Positions 24,728 to 33,430 of a stretch of 64,000 bases of DNA are shown one piece after another. The DNA is taken from the NCBI GenBank assembly GCA_034211175.1, contig JAXHUH010000239.1, positions 1 to 64,000 on the forward strand, in the 5' to 3' direction. The position numbers were made by a program, and so were the translations under genes. Position 1 is the stretch's first letter; the number at the start of each line of letters is the position of its first letter. Below the pieces are notes generated by a model. That model was not told the DNA's origin, did not search any database, and saw only the letters and a list, made by a program, of their open reading frames with translations. The DNA is from JAXHUH01 sp034211175. Lineage in GTDB: Bacteria; Actinomycetota; Acidimicrobiia; Acidimicrobiales; CAIXPF01.

Positions 24728-25723
24728 GTGTACAGCATCTCGGTCGACGATCTCCACGTCGACCATCGCCTCGGCCGCGGCGAGGTCGTCCACGCGGTGC
24801 GGGGCCTCGACCTGACGGCGTCCGCCGGCGAGGTGCTCGTCGTCCTCGGGCCCAACGGGGCCGGCAAGACCTCGACGCTCGACGTCATCGTCGGGCTGCG
24901 ACGACCGACCGCCGGCACCGTGACCGTGCTCGGCCTCGACCCGTGGTCCGCCGGGCGCGAGCTGGCGCCCCGGATGGGGGTGATGCCCCAGGACGGTGGC
25001 ATCCAGACCGGCATCCGGCCCCCGGAGGTCTTGCGCGCCTATGCCGGCTTCTGGCCGTCGCCCGCCGACCCCGACGAGCTGCTCGAGCGCGTCGGGCTCG
25101 CCCACGCCCGGCGAACGACCTACCGACGGCTCTCGGGCGGGGAGAAGCAACGGTTGTCGCTCGCCCTCGCGCTCATCGGCCGGCCCGAGGTCGTCCTCCT
25201 CGACGAGCCCACTGCCGGGGTCGACGTCGCCGGCCGTCGGGTCATCCGCGAGATCGTCCGGGAGCTGCGCGACGGCGGCGCCGCCGTCCTGCTCACCACC
25301 CACGAGCTCGACGAGGCCGAGCGCATGGCCGACCGGATCGCCATCGTCGACCGCGGCCGGCTCGTCACCGCGGGCACCGCCGACGAGCTGCGGGCCGGCA
25401 GCGACGACGTCGTCCGGTTCAGCACCCCGGCCGAGCTCGACGCCGAGGCGATGAGCAGCGACATCGGCCGACCGGTGGCGCGCGTCGGACCGGGCGAGTA
25501 CGAGGTCGCCGCCGCACCCTCGCCCGACGTCGTCGCCGCGGTGACCTCGTGGCTGGCGTCCAACGGGATCGCCCTCGGGGAGCTGCGCGCCGGACGTCAG
25601 CGCCTCGAGGACATCTTCCTCGCCCTCACCGGAGACGGCGACGACCACGATGGGGCCGCCGGGTCGGACCCCGGGGCGCCGACCCGATCCGGTCGCGGCC
25701 GGCGGCGGGGGTCACGGCGATGA
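24728..25723 (+). CDS. ABC transporter ATP-binding protein (exporter type)
   Basis: This ATPase subunit of an ABC-2-type exporter has 331 residues. The Walker A motif GPNGAGKTST, Q-loop, signature LSGGEKQRLSLALALIG, Walker B VVLLDEPTAGVD and switch TTHELDEAE are intact. A C-terminal regulatory domain of about 80 residues follows (from ELRAGSDDVVRF), as in DrrA-like drug exporters. Translation is apparently leaderless from GTG 24728 under the triplicated promoter. It overlaps the permease gene by 4 nt (ATGA). Confidence 0.9.
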   Translation: MYSISVDDLHVDHRLGRGEVVHAVRGLDLTASAGEVLVVLGPNGAGKTSTLDVIVGLRRPTAGTVTVLGLDPWSAGRELAPRMGVMPQDGGIQTGIRPPEVLRAYAGFWPSPADPDELLERVGLAHARRTTYRRLSGGEKQRLSLALALIGRPEVVLLDEPTAGVDVAGRRVIREIVRELRDGGAAVLLTTHELDEAERMADRIAIVDRGRLVTAGTADELRAGSDDVVRFSTPAELDAEAMSSDIGRPVARVGPGEYEVAAAPSPDVVAAVTSWLASNGIALGELRAGRQRLEDIFLALTGDGDDHDGAAGSDPGAPTRSGRGRRRGSRR

Positions 25724-26466
25724 GCGCGCTGCGACCGTGGGCCGCACAGACCCGGACCGAGCTCGCGCTGTCGCTGCGCCAGGGCGAGCAGCTCCTGGTC
25801 GCCATCGGCATCCCGCTGCTGCTGCTCGTGTTCTTCTCGGCGATCGACGTGCTCCCGCTCGACACCCCCGAGCCCGTCGACCACCTGGCCCCGGCGATCC
25901 TGGCGCTCGCCGTGATGTCATCGGCCATGGTCAGTCTCGGGATCGCCACCGGGTTCGAGCGCCAGTACGGCGTCCTGCGCCGGCTCGGCCTCACCCCACT
26001 CGGCCGGGGCCGGCTGATCGCGGCGAAGATCTGCGCGGTCCTCGTCATCGAGGTGCTGCAGATCGTCGTGCTCGGCGCCGCGGCGCTGGCGCTCGGGTGG
26101 CGTCCGGGGAGCGGCCTTATCGGGCTGCCGATCGCACTCGGCCTCGGCACCGCGGCGTTCGCCGGGCTCGGGCTCACCATCGCCGGCAACCTGTCGGGCA
26201 CGGCGTCGCTGGCCGTCGCCAACGGGCTCTACGTGGTGCTGCTGCTCCTCGGCGGGATCATCTTCCCGCTCGACGAGCTCCCCGGCCCCGTGGAGGCCGT
26301 CGCCCGGCTGCTGCCGTCCGCTGCGCTCGTCGACGTCACCGTCGGTCTGTTCGACGGGGACGGCCTGTTCGACGGGGGCAGCTCCGGCGCCTGGGTCGTG
26401 CTCGTCGCCTGGGCGATCGTGACGCCGGTGGTGGCGGCCAGGACGTTGCGCTGGGATCCGGCCTGA
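25720..26466 (+). CDS. ABC-2 type transporter permease
   Basis: This 248-residue membrane partner of the preceding ATPase has about six hydrophobic helices: LLVAIGIPLLLLVFFSAI, LAPAILALAVMSSAMVSLGI, VLVIEVLQIVVLGAAALAL, GLGLTIAGNLSG and LYVVLLLLGGIIF are visible, and a last one precedes the C-terminus. The GFERQYGVLRRLGLTPLGR cytoplasmic loop is typical of DrrB-like ABC-2 permeases. Substrate unknown; exporters of this class move drugs, lipids or polysaccharides. Confidence 0.87.
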   Translation: MSALRPWAAQTRTELALSLRQGEQLLVAIGIPLLLLVFFSAIDVLPLDTPEPVDHLAPAILALAVMSSAMVSLGIATGFERQYGVLRRLGLTPLGRGRLIAAKICAVLVIEVLQIVVLGAAALALGWRPGSGLIGLPIALGLGTAAFAGLGLTIAGNLSGTASLAVANGLYVVLLLLGGIIFPLDELPGPVEAVARLLPSAALVDVTVGLFDGDGLFDGGSSGAWVVLVAWAIVTPVVAARTLRWDPA

Positions 26467-26514
26467 CGGTCACTCCCCAGGTCCGGCTCGCGTGGCGGCC
26501 GGGCGGTGCGGCCG

Positions 26515-27429
26515 TCAGCCGTCGCCGCGGTCGGGGGCCGAGCCGACGGCCGGCTCGGAGGGACCGGGACCGAGGCGGTCGAACGTCTCCTGGACCTCGT
26601 CCCACGTGAGCACGTCACGCTCGCCGACGACGACACCGGCCCGCTCCGCCTGCTCGTGGCGCATCGCCCACACGAAGAACAGGTAGGTGATGATGGCCCA
26701 CAGGTACATGCCGCCGCCGAGCTTCATGATGAGCCCGGCCCACTGCTGGTCGTGGGCGGCGGTCACGTTCCAGAGGCGGGGGGCCTCCTCGTACGCCGAG
26801 TACAGCGGGTTCTCGGCGAAGGTCAACCACGCGGCCGGGATGGTCGGCAGGATCGACATCAGGAACAGGTAGACCATCTGGCCGGGAAGCGAGATGCGCA
26901 TCTCCTCGAACGGACCGCACACCGGCATCCACATGAGGAACGCCGCGATCACCATCGCGAGGTGGATCGTGTAGTGGAGCGGGCCGTTCTCGACCGCCAG
27001 GTTCACGACGAGGGCCCAGTGGGTCAGCGCCGTGAGCCCGTTGAACACCAGCCCGGCGACGACCGGGTGGGTGAACCGCTTCAGCCACGTGTAGACGCCG
27101 CTGCCCTCGCTCACGACGAGCCGGGCGAGCCACGTCGGCACCGACAGCAGCACCAGCGGCGGGAACACGAACGTCAGCAGCATGTGCTGGAGCATGTGCA
27201 CCGAGTAGAGGTACTCCTCGGCGATGTCGTGCATCGGCCAGTCCGAGGCCAGCCACAGCACCAGGGCACCCGACCAGAAGAAGATCTTCTGGCGCCGGGT
27301 GATCCGGGCGCTCGACAGCTGCGGGGCGATTCGGCGGGAGGCGTAGATGCCGAGCCCGACGAACGCCGCCACGAGGAACCACACCTCGAGGTGCAGCTGG
27401 AAGACCCAGGGTTGTGCCTCGGCGAGCAC
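26515..27429 (-). CDS. ctaG: CtaG-type cytochrome c oxidase assembly membrane protein
   Basis: This multi-helix membrane protein of the Caa3_CtaG family (PF09678-like) is linked to assembly of caa3-type oxidases, probably through copper handling. The 304-residue protein has about seven hydrophobic segments. Family features include the HMLQHMLLTFVFPPLVLL helix with closely spaced His and Met, NGLTALTHWALVVNLA, and GPLHYTIHLAMVIAAFLMW. It lies at the distal end of the oxidase cluster, 60 nt after cox4. The polar C-terminal about 50 residues are cytoplasmic and acidic. Confidence 0.87.
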   Translation of the reverse strand: MLAEAQPWVFQLHLEVWFLVAAFVGLGIYASRRIAPQLSSARITRRQKIFFWSGALVLWLASDWPMHDIAEEYLYSVHMLQHMLLTFVFPPLVLLSVPTWLARLVVSEGSGVYTWLKRFTHPVVAGLVFNGLTALTHWALVVNLAVENGPLHYTIHLAMVIAAFLMWMPVCGPFEEMRISLPGQMVYLFLMSILPTIPAAWLTFAENPLYSAYEEAPRLWNVTAAHDQQWAGLIMKLGGGMYLWAIITYLFFVWAMRHEQAERAGVVVGERDVLTWDEVQETFDRLGPGPSEPAVGSAPDRGDG

Positions 27430-27488
27430 GATGCTCCCTCCCTCGCCCGCAGGGCGAGCGACTCAGCCGATCGGGGCGATCGGCCGGC

Positions 27489-27863
27489 TCAGACGTCGAC
27501 GAAGAACTCGAAGGCCAGCAACGTGGCCACGTACACCGCGACCGCGAGTACCAGCCCGAAGATGAACACGTTCCGCAGGAGCGGGTTGTCGAACTTCAGA
27601 TGCATGAAGAAGGCGCCGACCAGGAAGAACTTGACCACCATCATCACGATCAGCGACGGGATCAGGAACGGGCCCCAGTCGACGACGCTCTCGAAGTAGG
27701 TGAAGACCTCGAGCGCGGTGATCGCCGCCAGGACCAGCGCGATCTTGATGTAGGTCCAGTCCGAGGGGTGGTGCGAGACGTCGTCGTGCGCCGGATCGTC
27801 CACCGCCACGCTGGTCGCGGCCGCGGTGCCGCTCGTCGGCTCGTCCGTCTGGTGCGCGGTCAT
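27489..27863 (-). CDS. Cytochrome c oxidase subunit IV (prokaryotic type)
   Basis: This small accessory subunit of the heme-copper oxidase has 124 residues. A polar N-terminal about 40 residues is followed by three hydrophobic helices (YIKIALVLAAITALEVFTYF, FLIPSLIVMMVVKFFLVGAFF, NVFIFGLVLAVAVYVATLLAF). The MMVVKFFLVGAFFMHLKFDN stretch is the COX4_pro signature. Its place after subunit III is the usual order. It is 22 nt downstream of ctaE. Confidence 0.88.
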   Translation of the reverse strand: MTAHQTDEPTSGTAAATSVAVDDPAHDDVSHHPSDWTYIKIALVLAAITALEVFTYFESVVDWGPFLIPSLIVMMVVKFFLVGAFFMHLKFDNPLLRNVFIFGLVLAVAVYVATLLAFEFFVDV

Positions 27864-27885
27864 CGGGGTTCGCGTGCCTCTCGGG

Positions 27886-28536
27886 TCAGGGGATGAGGTA
27901 GACGACCGTGAAGATGAAGACCCACACGATGTCGACGAAGTGCCAGTACAGACCGATGATCTCGAGCGTCTCGGCGTTCTCGCGCTTGAGACGGCCGCTC
28001 GACACCATCACGTAGGCCGTCATCAGCATGATGATGCCGATGGTGACGTGAGCGCCGTGGAAGCCGGTCAGCGTGTAGAAGGCCGAGCTGAAGATGTTGG
28101 TCGTGAAGCCGAGGCCCTCGTTGTAGAAGGCCGTGAACTCGTAGACCTGGCCACCGATGAAGATCGAGCCCAGCAGGGCCGTGGACAGGATCCAGATCTT
28201 CGAGCGGTAGATGTCTCCCCGACCGAGCGCGGAGAGCGCCAGGACCATCGTCAGCGAGCTCATCAGCAGCACGAACGAGCTGACCGACGTGAACGGGATG
28301 TCGAAGATGTCGGCGCCGAGGCGGTTGACCTCGGCGTCCTCGAAGCCGGGGAAGACGTTCAGCTGGCGCTTGTAGAGGAGGAACGTCGAGATCAACGCAC
28401 CGAAGAGCAGGCACTCGGATCCGAGGAACAGCCACATCGCCAACTTCGTGTTGGAGATGCCGGTCGTCGTCTCGTGCGCGCCGTGGACGTCGTCGTGCGC
28501 CGCTGCGGCCGCCGGGGCCGTGGCGAGGTCAGCCAA
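27886..28536 (-). CDS. ctaE: Cytochrome c oxidase subunit III
   Basis: This is structural subunit III of the aa3/caa3 oxidase, stabilising subunit I. The 216 residues hold the conserved helices AMWLFLGSECLLFGALISTF (with the conserved Glu), YTLTGFHGAHVTIGIIML and GLYWHFVDIVWVFIFTVVYL. No ATG or GTG lies near the conserved start; a TTG at 28536 overlapping the ctaD stop by 8 nt gives a sensible N-terminus (LADLATAPAA), so translational coupling is likely. Compare the degenerate paralogue at 32830-33429, which lacks the Glu and the WHFVD motif. Confidence 0.9.
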   Translation of the reverse strand: MADLATAPAAAAAHDDVHGAHETTTGISNTKLAMWLFLGSECLLFGALISTFLLYKRQLNVFPGFEDAEVNRLGADIFDIPFTSVSSFVLLMSSLTMVLALSALGRGDIYRSKIWILSTALLGSIFIGGQVYEFTAFYNEGLGFTTNIFSSAFYTLTGFHGAHVTIGIIMLMTAYVMVSSGRLKRENAETLEIIGLYWHFVDIVWVFIFTVVYLIP

Positions 28537-30520
28537 CGGTGGACTCCTCGGTCTCGGCGGCGTCGCCCTCGGGGGCGTCACCGTCGTCGTGATGATCGTC
28601 GTGGTCGTGACCGCCGTCGGGATCGTCGGCCGGTTCGAAGCCCCAGCCGTAGATCCCCAGCAGGGTGATGAGCGCACCCGGGACACACAGCCACAGGTTG
28701 AAGATCAGTCCGTACCCGATGATCGGCAGGCCCGCGGCCAGCACGATCGGCCAGTAGGACGGCGACGGCAGGTGCACGCCGGTGGCGTCGCCCTTCTGGA
28801 CGACCTCCTCCGTCGGCTTGACCCGCACGGCACGGCCGAGCTCGTCCTCGCCGTACTTGCGGTGCCAGAACTCGTCCTGACGGGTGACCGTCGGGGTGAC
28901 GTCGAAGTTGTGCTCCGGCGTGGGTGACGGGATCATCCACTCGAGGCTGCGGGCGTCCCACGGGTCCGGTCCGGGCGGCGGGGCGTTGCGGGCCCAGCGC
29001 TTCGACAGCGCCACGTTCACCAGGAACACGATGACGCTGACGGCGATGATGAACGAGCCGATCGTGGCGACCAGGTTCCACATGTTGAAGCCGTAGCCGT
29101 CGTCATAGACGGCGATCCGGCGGGACATGCCCTGGAGGCCGAGGATGTGCATCGGCCCGAAGGTCAGGTTGAAGCCGACGAGCGTGGTCCAGAAGTGGAG
29201 CTTGCCGAGCTTCTCGTTCAGGACGTGGCCGAAGGCCTTCGGCCACCAGAAGTACATGCCCGAGTAGAGGCCGAGCAGCGCACCACCGAAGAGCACGTAG
29301 TGGAAGTGGGCCACGATGTAGTACGTGTCCGTCTGCTGGTAGTCGGCGGGGGCGATCGAGTGGGTCACGCCCGAGAGGCCGCCGATCGTGAACATCGCGA
29401 CCAGGCCGACCGCGAACAGCATCGCCGTCGTGAACCGGATCTTGCCGCCCCACATGGTGGCCATCCAGTTGAGGATCTTCACACCCGTCGGCACGGCGAT
29501 GAACATGGTCGACAACGAGAAGGCGGCGACCGACACCGGGCCGAGGCCGGAGGCGAACATGTGGTGGGCCCACACGCCCCAGCCCATGAAGCCGATGGCG
29601 ATGCCCGAGAAGACCATGAACGGGTAGCCGTAGATCGGCTTGCGGGCGAAGGTCGGGATGACCTCCGACACGATGCCGAACGACGGCAGGATCATGATGT
29701 AGACCTCCGGGTGCCCGAAGATCCAGAACAGGTGCTCCCACAGCAGCGGGTCGGCGCCCTGCTCGACGTTGAAGAAGTTGGCGTCGAACAGTCGGTCCAT
29801 GCTCAGCAGGACCAGGGCGACGGTGATCACCGGCAGGGCGAAGAGCAGGAGCACCTGGGTGACCAGCGTCATCCAGGTGAACACCGGCATCTTCATGAGC
29901 GTCATGCCCGGCGCCCGCATGTTGATCACGGTCACGATCAGGTTCACCGACGAGACCATCGACGAGATGCCGACGATGAGCAGGCCGACGCAGTAGAAGT
30001 CGATGCCGTGGCTCGGCGAGAACGCCAGGCCGCTGTTCGGGGCGTAGTTGAACCAGCCACCGTCGGCGCCACCACCGAGCATCCAGCTGGTGTTCAGGAA
30101 GATCGACCCGAACAGCCAGATCCAGATGCTGAGCGCGTTGAGACGCGGGAACGCCACGTCACGGGCGCCGACCTGCAAGGGGAGCAGGTAGTTGGCGAAC
30201 GCGGCCGCCATCGGCATGACGACGAGGAAGACCATCGTCACGCCGTGCATGGTGAAGACCTGGTTGTACAGCTCCTCGCTCAGCACCGTTCCGTTCGGCT
30301 GCGCGAGCTGCAGGCGAATGAGCAGGGCTTCGATGCCGCCGACGATGAAGAACACGAAGGCGCCGATGCCGTACATGATGCCGATCTTCTTGTGATCGAC
30401 GGTGGTCAGCCAGTCCTTCAGGCCGCCGGTCGCCCTGGGGCGGGCCAGCGACCCGAGCGGCTCGACAGCCGTGCCGCGGCCACCGGACGGCAGGGCCAGG
30501 GGCTCCTCGGTGATTGCCAT
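28529..30520 (-). CDS. ctaD: Cytochrome c oxidase subunit I
   Basis: This is the catalytic heme-copper subunit, reducing oxygen to water while pumping protons. The 663-residue protein has every ligand. H92 (TMHG) and H407 would bind heme a, and H405 (AHFHYV) heme a3. H270 (GHPEVY, with cross-linkable Y274) and H319-H320 would bind CuB. An extra C-terminal part after about residue 560 carries two more hydrophobic helices and a His/Asp-rich tail (GGHDHDDHHDDGD), making it longer than a minimal subunit I and resembling forms with an attached subunit IV-like tail. It is transcribed after ctaC. Confidence 0.96.
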   Translation of the reverse strand: MAITEEPLALPSGGRGTAVEPLGSLARPRATGGLKDWLTTVDHKKIGIMYGIGAFVFFIVGGIEALLIRLQLAQPNGTVLSEELYNQVFTMHGVTMVFLVVMPMAAAFANYLLPLQVGARDVAFPRLNALSIWIWLFGSIFLNTSWMLGGGADGGWFNYAPNSGLAFSPSHGIDFYCVGLLIVGISSMVSSVNLIVTVINMRAPGMTLMKMPVFTWMTLVTQVLLLFALPVITVALVLLSMDRLFDANFFNVEQGADPLLWEHLFWIFGHPEVYIMILPSFGIVSEVIPTFARKPIYGYPFMVFSGIAIGFMGWGVWAHHMFASGLGPVSVAAFSLSTMFIAVPTGVKILNWMATMWGGKIRFTTAMLFAVGLVAMFTIGGLSGVTHSIAPADYQQTDTYYIVAHFHYVLFGGALLGLYSGMYFWWPKAFGHVLNEKLGKLHFWTTLVGFNLTFGPMHILGLQGMSRRIAVYDDGYGFNMWNLVATIGSFIIAVSVIVFLVNVALSKRWARNAPPPGPDPWDARSLEWMIPSPTPEHNFDVTPTVTRQDEFWHRKYGEDELGRAVRVKPTEEVVQKGDATGVHLPSPSYWPIVLAAGLPIIGYGLIFNLWLCVPGALITLLGIYGWGFEPADDPDGGHDHDDHHDDGDAPEGDAAETEESTVG

Positions 30521-30537
30521 GGTTCGTCCTCGTCCGG

Positions 30538-31734
30538 TCAGTCGAGCGTCGTCAGGTACGCAACGAGATCGTCGATCTGCTCCTCACTGAGGGGCAGCTG
30601 CGGCATGCCTCGACCGACCGTCGTGTACTGGTTGGGGTCGGGCGCCATCGCCTTCTCGGCGGGTGGGTTGCGGATCCATGCCTCGAGCTGGGCACGGTTG
30701 ACCGCGTCCGGGTCCCCGCACCGCTCGTCGACGTAGAGATCGAAGATCGAGCCGGCGAACGTGCAGCGGCTCATCAGGTGCGTCAGCTCCGGCGCGTTGC
30801 CGGAGACCTGGGCCGCGCCGTCGAAGGGCTGCGCACCCTCCCAGCAGGTCTCGCCCGGGACGTAGGTCTCGCCCTCCTCGAGCGGCACGCAGTCCGGGCT
30901 GTTGACGCCCTGGACCTGATGGCAGGTCACGCACTGGGAGACGAAGGTCTCGAGGCCCCGCATCGCGGCCGCGTCGTCCTCGGGGATCGCCGCCGGCTCC
31001 TGCTGGGCGGCGACCCAGGTCTCGAAGTCCCCGTCGCTGACGGCCTCGACGACCATCCGCATGTTGGCGTGGGACAGGCCGCAGAACTCCGTGCACTGGC
31101 CGAGGTACCGGCCGGGCTCGTCGGCCTCGATCCACAGCGGGTGCTCACGACCGGGGACGGCGTCCTTCTTGCCGTTCAGCGAGGGGATCCAGAAGCTGTG
31201 GATCACGTCGTTGGAGGCAATGGTCAGCGAGATCGGCTGACCCGCCGGCACCACCATCTCGTTGGCGGTCACGATGTCGCCGAAGTCGCCGTCGCCGTCG
31301 AGGTCGTACTCGAACGACCACCACCACTGCTGGCCGACGACCCGGACCTCGAGCTCGGCGTCGTCGGGGGTGTCGGCGAGGTTGAAGATCGTCGCCACCG
31401 TGAAGACGGCCACGCCGGCGAGCACGACGGCCGGGAGGATCGTCCAGCCCAGCTCGAGCTTCGTGTTGCCGTGGACCTGGACCGGGAAGTCGTCGTCACC
31501 CTTGCGCCGGAAGCGAAGGGCCACGATGAGGACGCCGACCGTCACGAAGACGAAGACGATCCCGGCGATCGAGAAGACGATGTTGACGAGGCTGTCGATC
31601 TCGCGGGCGGCCGGACCCTTGGGCTCGAGCGTGTCGAGCGGTGCGTCGTCGGCGCAGCCGCTGAGCACGAGCAGCGCCGCGACGCCGGTCGTCGCGGCCA
31701 GCCAACGTGAGGCTCGTCGCACTGCTGTTGCCAT
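30538..31734 (-). CDS. ctaC: Cytochrome c oxidase subunit II fused to a cytochrome c domain (caa3 type)
   Basis: This electron-entry subunit is 398 residues long from ATG 31734. A lipobox (VLSGC, Cys27) marks it as a lipoprotein, followed by two membrane helices (about residues 50-73 and 97-118). The CuA site is H179, then C214-x3-C218-x3-H222-x2-M225 (CTEFCGLSHANM). A C-terminal cytochrome c domain binds heme at CVTCH (268-272). Between the heme site and the probable distal Met there is an insertion with three further Cys residues (SPDCVPLEEG, GETCWEG and MSRCTFAG), possibly disulfide-forming. ctaD lies 17 nt downstream. Confidence 0.94.
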   Translation of the reverse strand: MATAVRRASRWLAATTGVAALLVLSGCADDAPLDTLEPKGPAAREIDSLVNIVFSIAGIVFVFVTVGVLIVALRFRRKGDDDFPVQVHGNTKLELGWTILPAVVLAGVAVFTVATIFNLADTPDDAELEVRVVGQQWWWSFEYDLDGDGDFGDIVTANEMVVPAGQPISLTIASNDVIHSFWIPSLNGKKDAVPGREHPLWIEADEPGRYLGQCTEFCGLSHANMRMVVEAVSDGDFETWVAAQQEPAAIPEDDAAAMRGLETFVSQCVTCHQVQGVNSPDCVPLEEGETYVPGETCWEGAQPFDGAAQVSGNAPELTHLMSRCTFAGSIFDLYVDERCGDPDAVNRAQLEAWIRNPPAEKAMAPDPNQYTTVGRGMPQLPLSEEQIDDLVAYLTTLD

Positions 31735-31904
31735 CAAGGTCCCTCGTGGTCTCCGGTCATCGGTGGCCGGCACGGCTCGGGGACGTTCGTCGCCCGGGGC
31801 CGCAACTCCGTCGGCGCCGCCTTCGCCGGCCATAGTGTCGTGCGTCTCCGCCGTTCGCCAACCGCGGACCGCGAAATGTTCGGACGATTCGCGCACCGGT
31901 CGCC

Positions 31905-32813
31905 TCACTCGTCCTCGGCGCCGGTCTCGCCGCCCTCGCCCTCGGTCGCGCCGGCGTCGCTCTCGGTCTCCTCGGCGGCGCCACCCTCGGTCTCGGAGTG
32001 CTCCTCCTCGCCGTGCTCGGCACCGTGGACCTCGAACTCGCGCTCACCGACCGCCGCACTGACGACGCCGGCGGCGAGGATGCCCGCGGCCCCCAGCGCG
32101 ACGACGGCGGCGACCACCGACGACGCCAGGCGGGGCACCGAGGCGAGCACGATCGCGATGACCAGCACCAGCGTCGAGGCGACGCCGGCGGCGACGACCG
32201 CGGCCAGCTCGCCGACCGCGAGGAAGAGCCGGCTCAACGAGACGGCGACGAAACCGACGACGAGCGCACCGATGATCGGAACCTCGAGGGGGCCCATCAG
32301 GCGGTTGCGCAGGGCGGCGTTGGCCTCGGGGTCACCCGTGGCCCGGTCGGCCCAGGCGGCCATGACCCACTCGAACAGCACGATGGCGCCGAGCACGATC
32401 CCGGCGATCACCAGGAGGACGTCGACCACCAGGCCGATCACGATCGCGCCGAGCGCGAACGCGGCGGCCGGGCCCCACCAGTTCGGCGAGGCCGACACCT
32501 GGACGGCCGGCGCACGCTCGGTCCCGGCGACCCGGGCGAGCACCCGGGCGTTGCCGTCCCGGGAGCCGACGACGACGAACGCCACGACCATGGAGACGAT
32601 GCCGGCGCCGGCGAGGATCGAGTAGCCGACGTGGTCGCCGACGCCGCCGATATAGCCGAACGTGAGCGCACCCGTCAGCTGGAAGGCGAACGTCCCCATG
32701 TTGCCGGGGAACAGGTTCCAGTCGACCCCTCCCGTCGTCCACGCGTAGAGCGTGGCGGCGGCCAGGTAGAGCGCTGCGAGTCCGAAGTAGAAACGGAAGC
32801 CCGTGGTGATCAT
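31905..32813 (-). CDS. Unknown polytopic membrane protein of the oxidase cluster
   Basis: This 302-residue protein has about seven to eight hydrophobic segments (from FRFYFGLAALYLAAATLYAW to VVAAVVALGAAGILAAGVV). It ends in a strongly acidic, His-containing tail of about 45 residues rich in Glu, Gly and Thr. I recognise no family. It lies between the degenerate COX3-like gene (16 nt upstream) and ctaC (170 nt downstream) on the same strand. It probably belongs functionally with the COX1/COX3 paralogues. The 170-nt gap before ctaC could contain a separate promoter. Confidence 0.7.
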   Translation of the reverse strand: MITTGFRFYFGLAALYLAAATLYAWTTGGVDWNLFPGNMGTFAFQLTGALTFGYIGGVGDHVGYSILAGAGIVSMVVAFVVVGSRDGNARVLARVAGTERAPAVQVSASPNWWGPAAAFALGAIVIGLVVDVLLVIAGIVLGAIVLFEWVMAAWADRATGDPEANAALRNRLMGPLEVPIIGALVVGFVAVSLSRLFLAVGELAAVVAAGVASTLVLVIAIVLASVPRLASSVVAAVVALGAAGILAAGVVSAAVGEREFEVHGAEHGEEEHSETEGGAAEETESDAGATEGEGGETGAEDE

Positions 32814-32829
32814 GTGCTCGTGGTCCCCG

Positions 32830-33429
32830 TCACTTCGTGATGTAGATGGCGTACCAGATGAGGGCGTAGATGCCGCACGTCGTGTACCAGAACACGAGCG
32901 CGGCCGCCGGACCGTCGGGGATGCGCCGGTACTGGCCCGCGGCGGCCCGGAAGAGCACGACCCCGAGGAAGATCAGGGCCGCGCCGACCATGACCAGGTG
33001 GGCCCCGGTGATGGCGTAGACGAGGACGCCGACCTCGGAGTCGATCGTCAGGCCCATCTGTGTGTACAGGTACGACGTCTGGTTGATCACCGAGATGGCG
33101 AACACCGCGGTGAGGCCCAGCGCGATGGCGGCCCGGGGGATGTCGTTCGAGCGGAGCGACGTCACCGACCACGCCATCGTGATCAGCGACATGCCCACCG
33201 TGATCAGCATCATCGTCGGCGGGACGACCGGGATGTTCACCCCGTCGGGCAGCCAGGTCTCGCCGCTGGCGATGACGTCGGCGCGTCGGGCGAGGTAGAT
33301 GCCGATCAGCCCGGCGAAGAACATCGCCGAGGCGGCCGACACCAGCGTCGAGCCCAGCAGGGCGACGCGGGGACGGGCCGGCGGCGCGGCGGGCAGGCCG
33401 ACGGTCGAGAAGGTGGCGGAGTCGGCCAC
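32830..33429 (-). CDS. Degenerate COX3-like membrane protein
   Basis: This 199-residue heme-copper oxidase subunit III homologue has five hydrophobic helices. It resembles ctaE from this same cluster in the helix TGAHLVMVGAALIFLGVVL (compare TGFHGAHVTIGIIML) and the terminal FWYTTCGIYALIWYAIYI (compare YWHFVDIVWVFIFTVVYL). The conserved Glu of helix SECLLF and the WHFVD motif are absent. It starts 1 nt after the COX1-like stop, so the two are co-translated and presumably form a pair. It may be a structural partner of the ligand-less COX1-like protein. Function unknown. Confidence 0.75.
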   Translation of the reverse strand: MADSATFSTVGLPAAPPARPRVALLGSTLVSAASAMFFAGLIGIYLARRADVIASGETWLPDGVNIPVVPPTMMLITVGMSLITMAWSVTSLRSNDIPRAAIALGLTAVFAISVINQTSYLYTQMGLTIDSEVGVLVYAITGAHLVMVGAALIFLGVVLFRAAAGQYRRIPDGPAAALVFWYTTCGIYALIWYAIYITK

Positions 33430-33430
33430 G

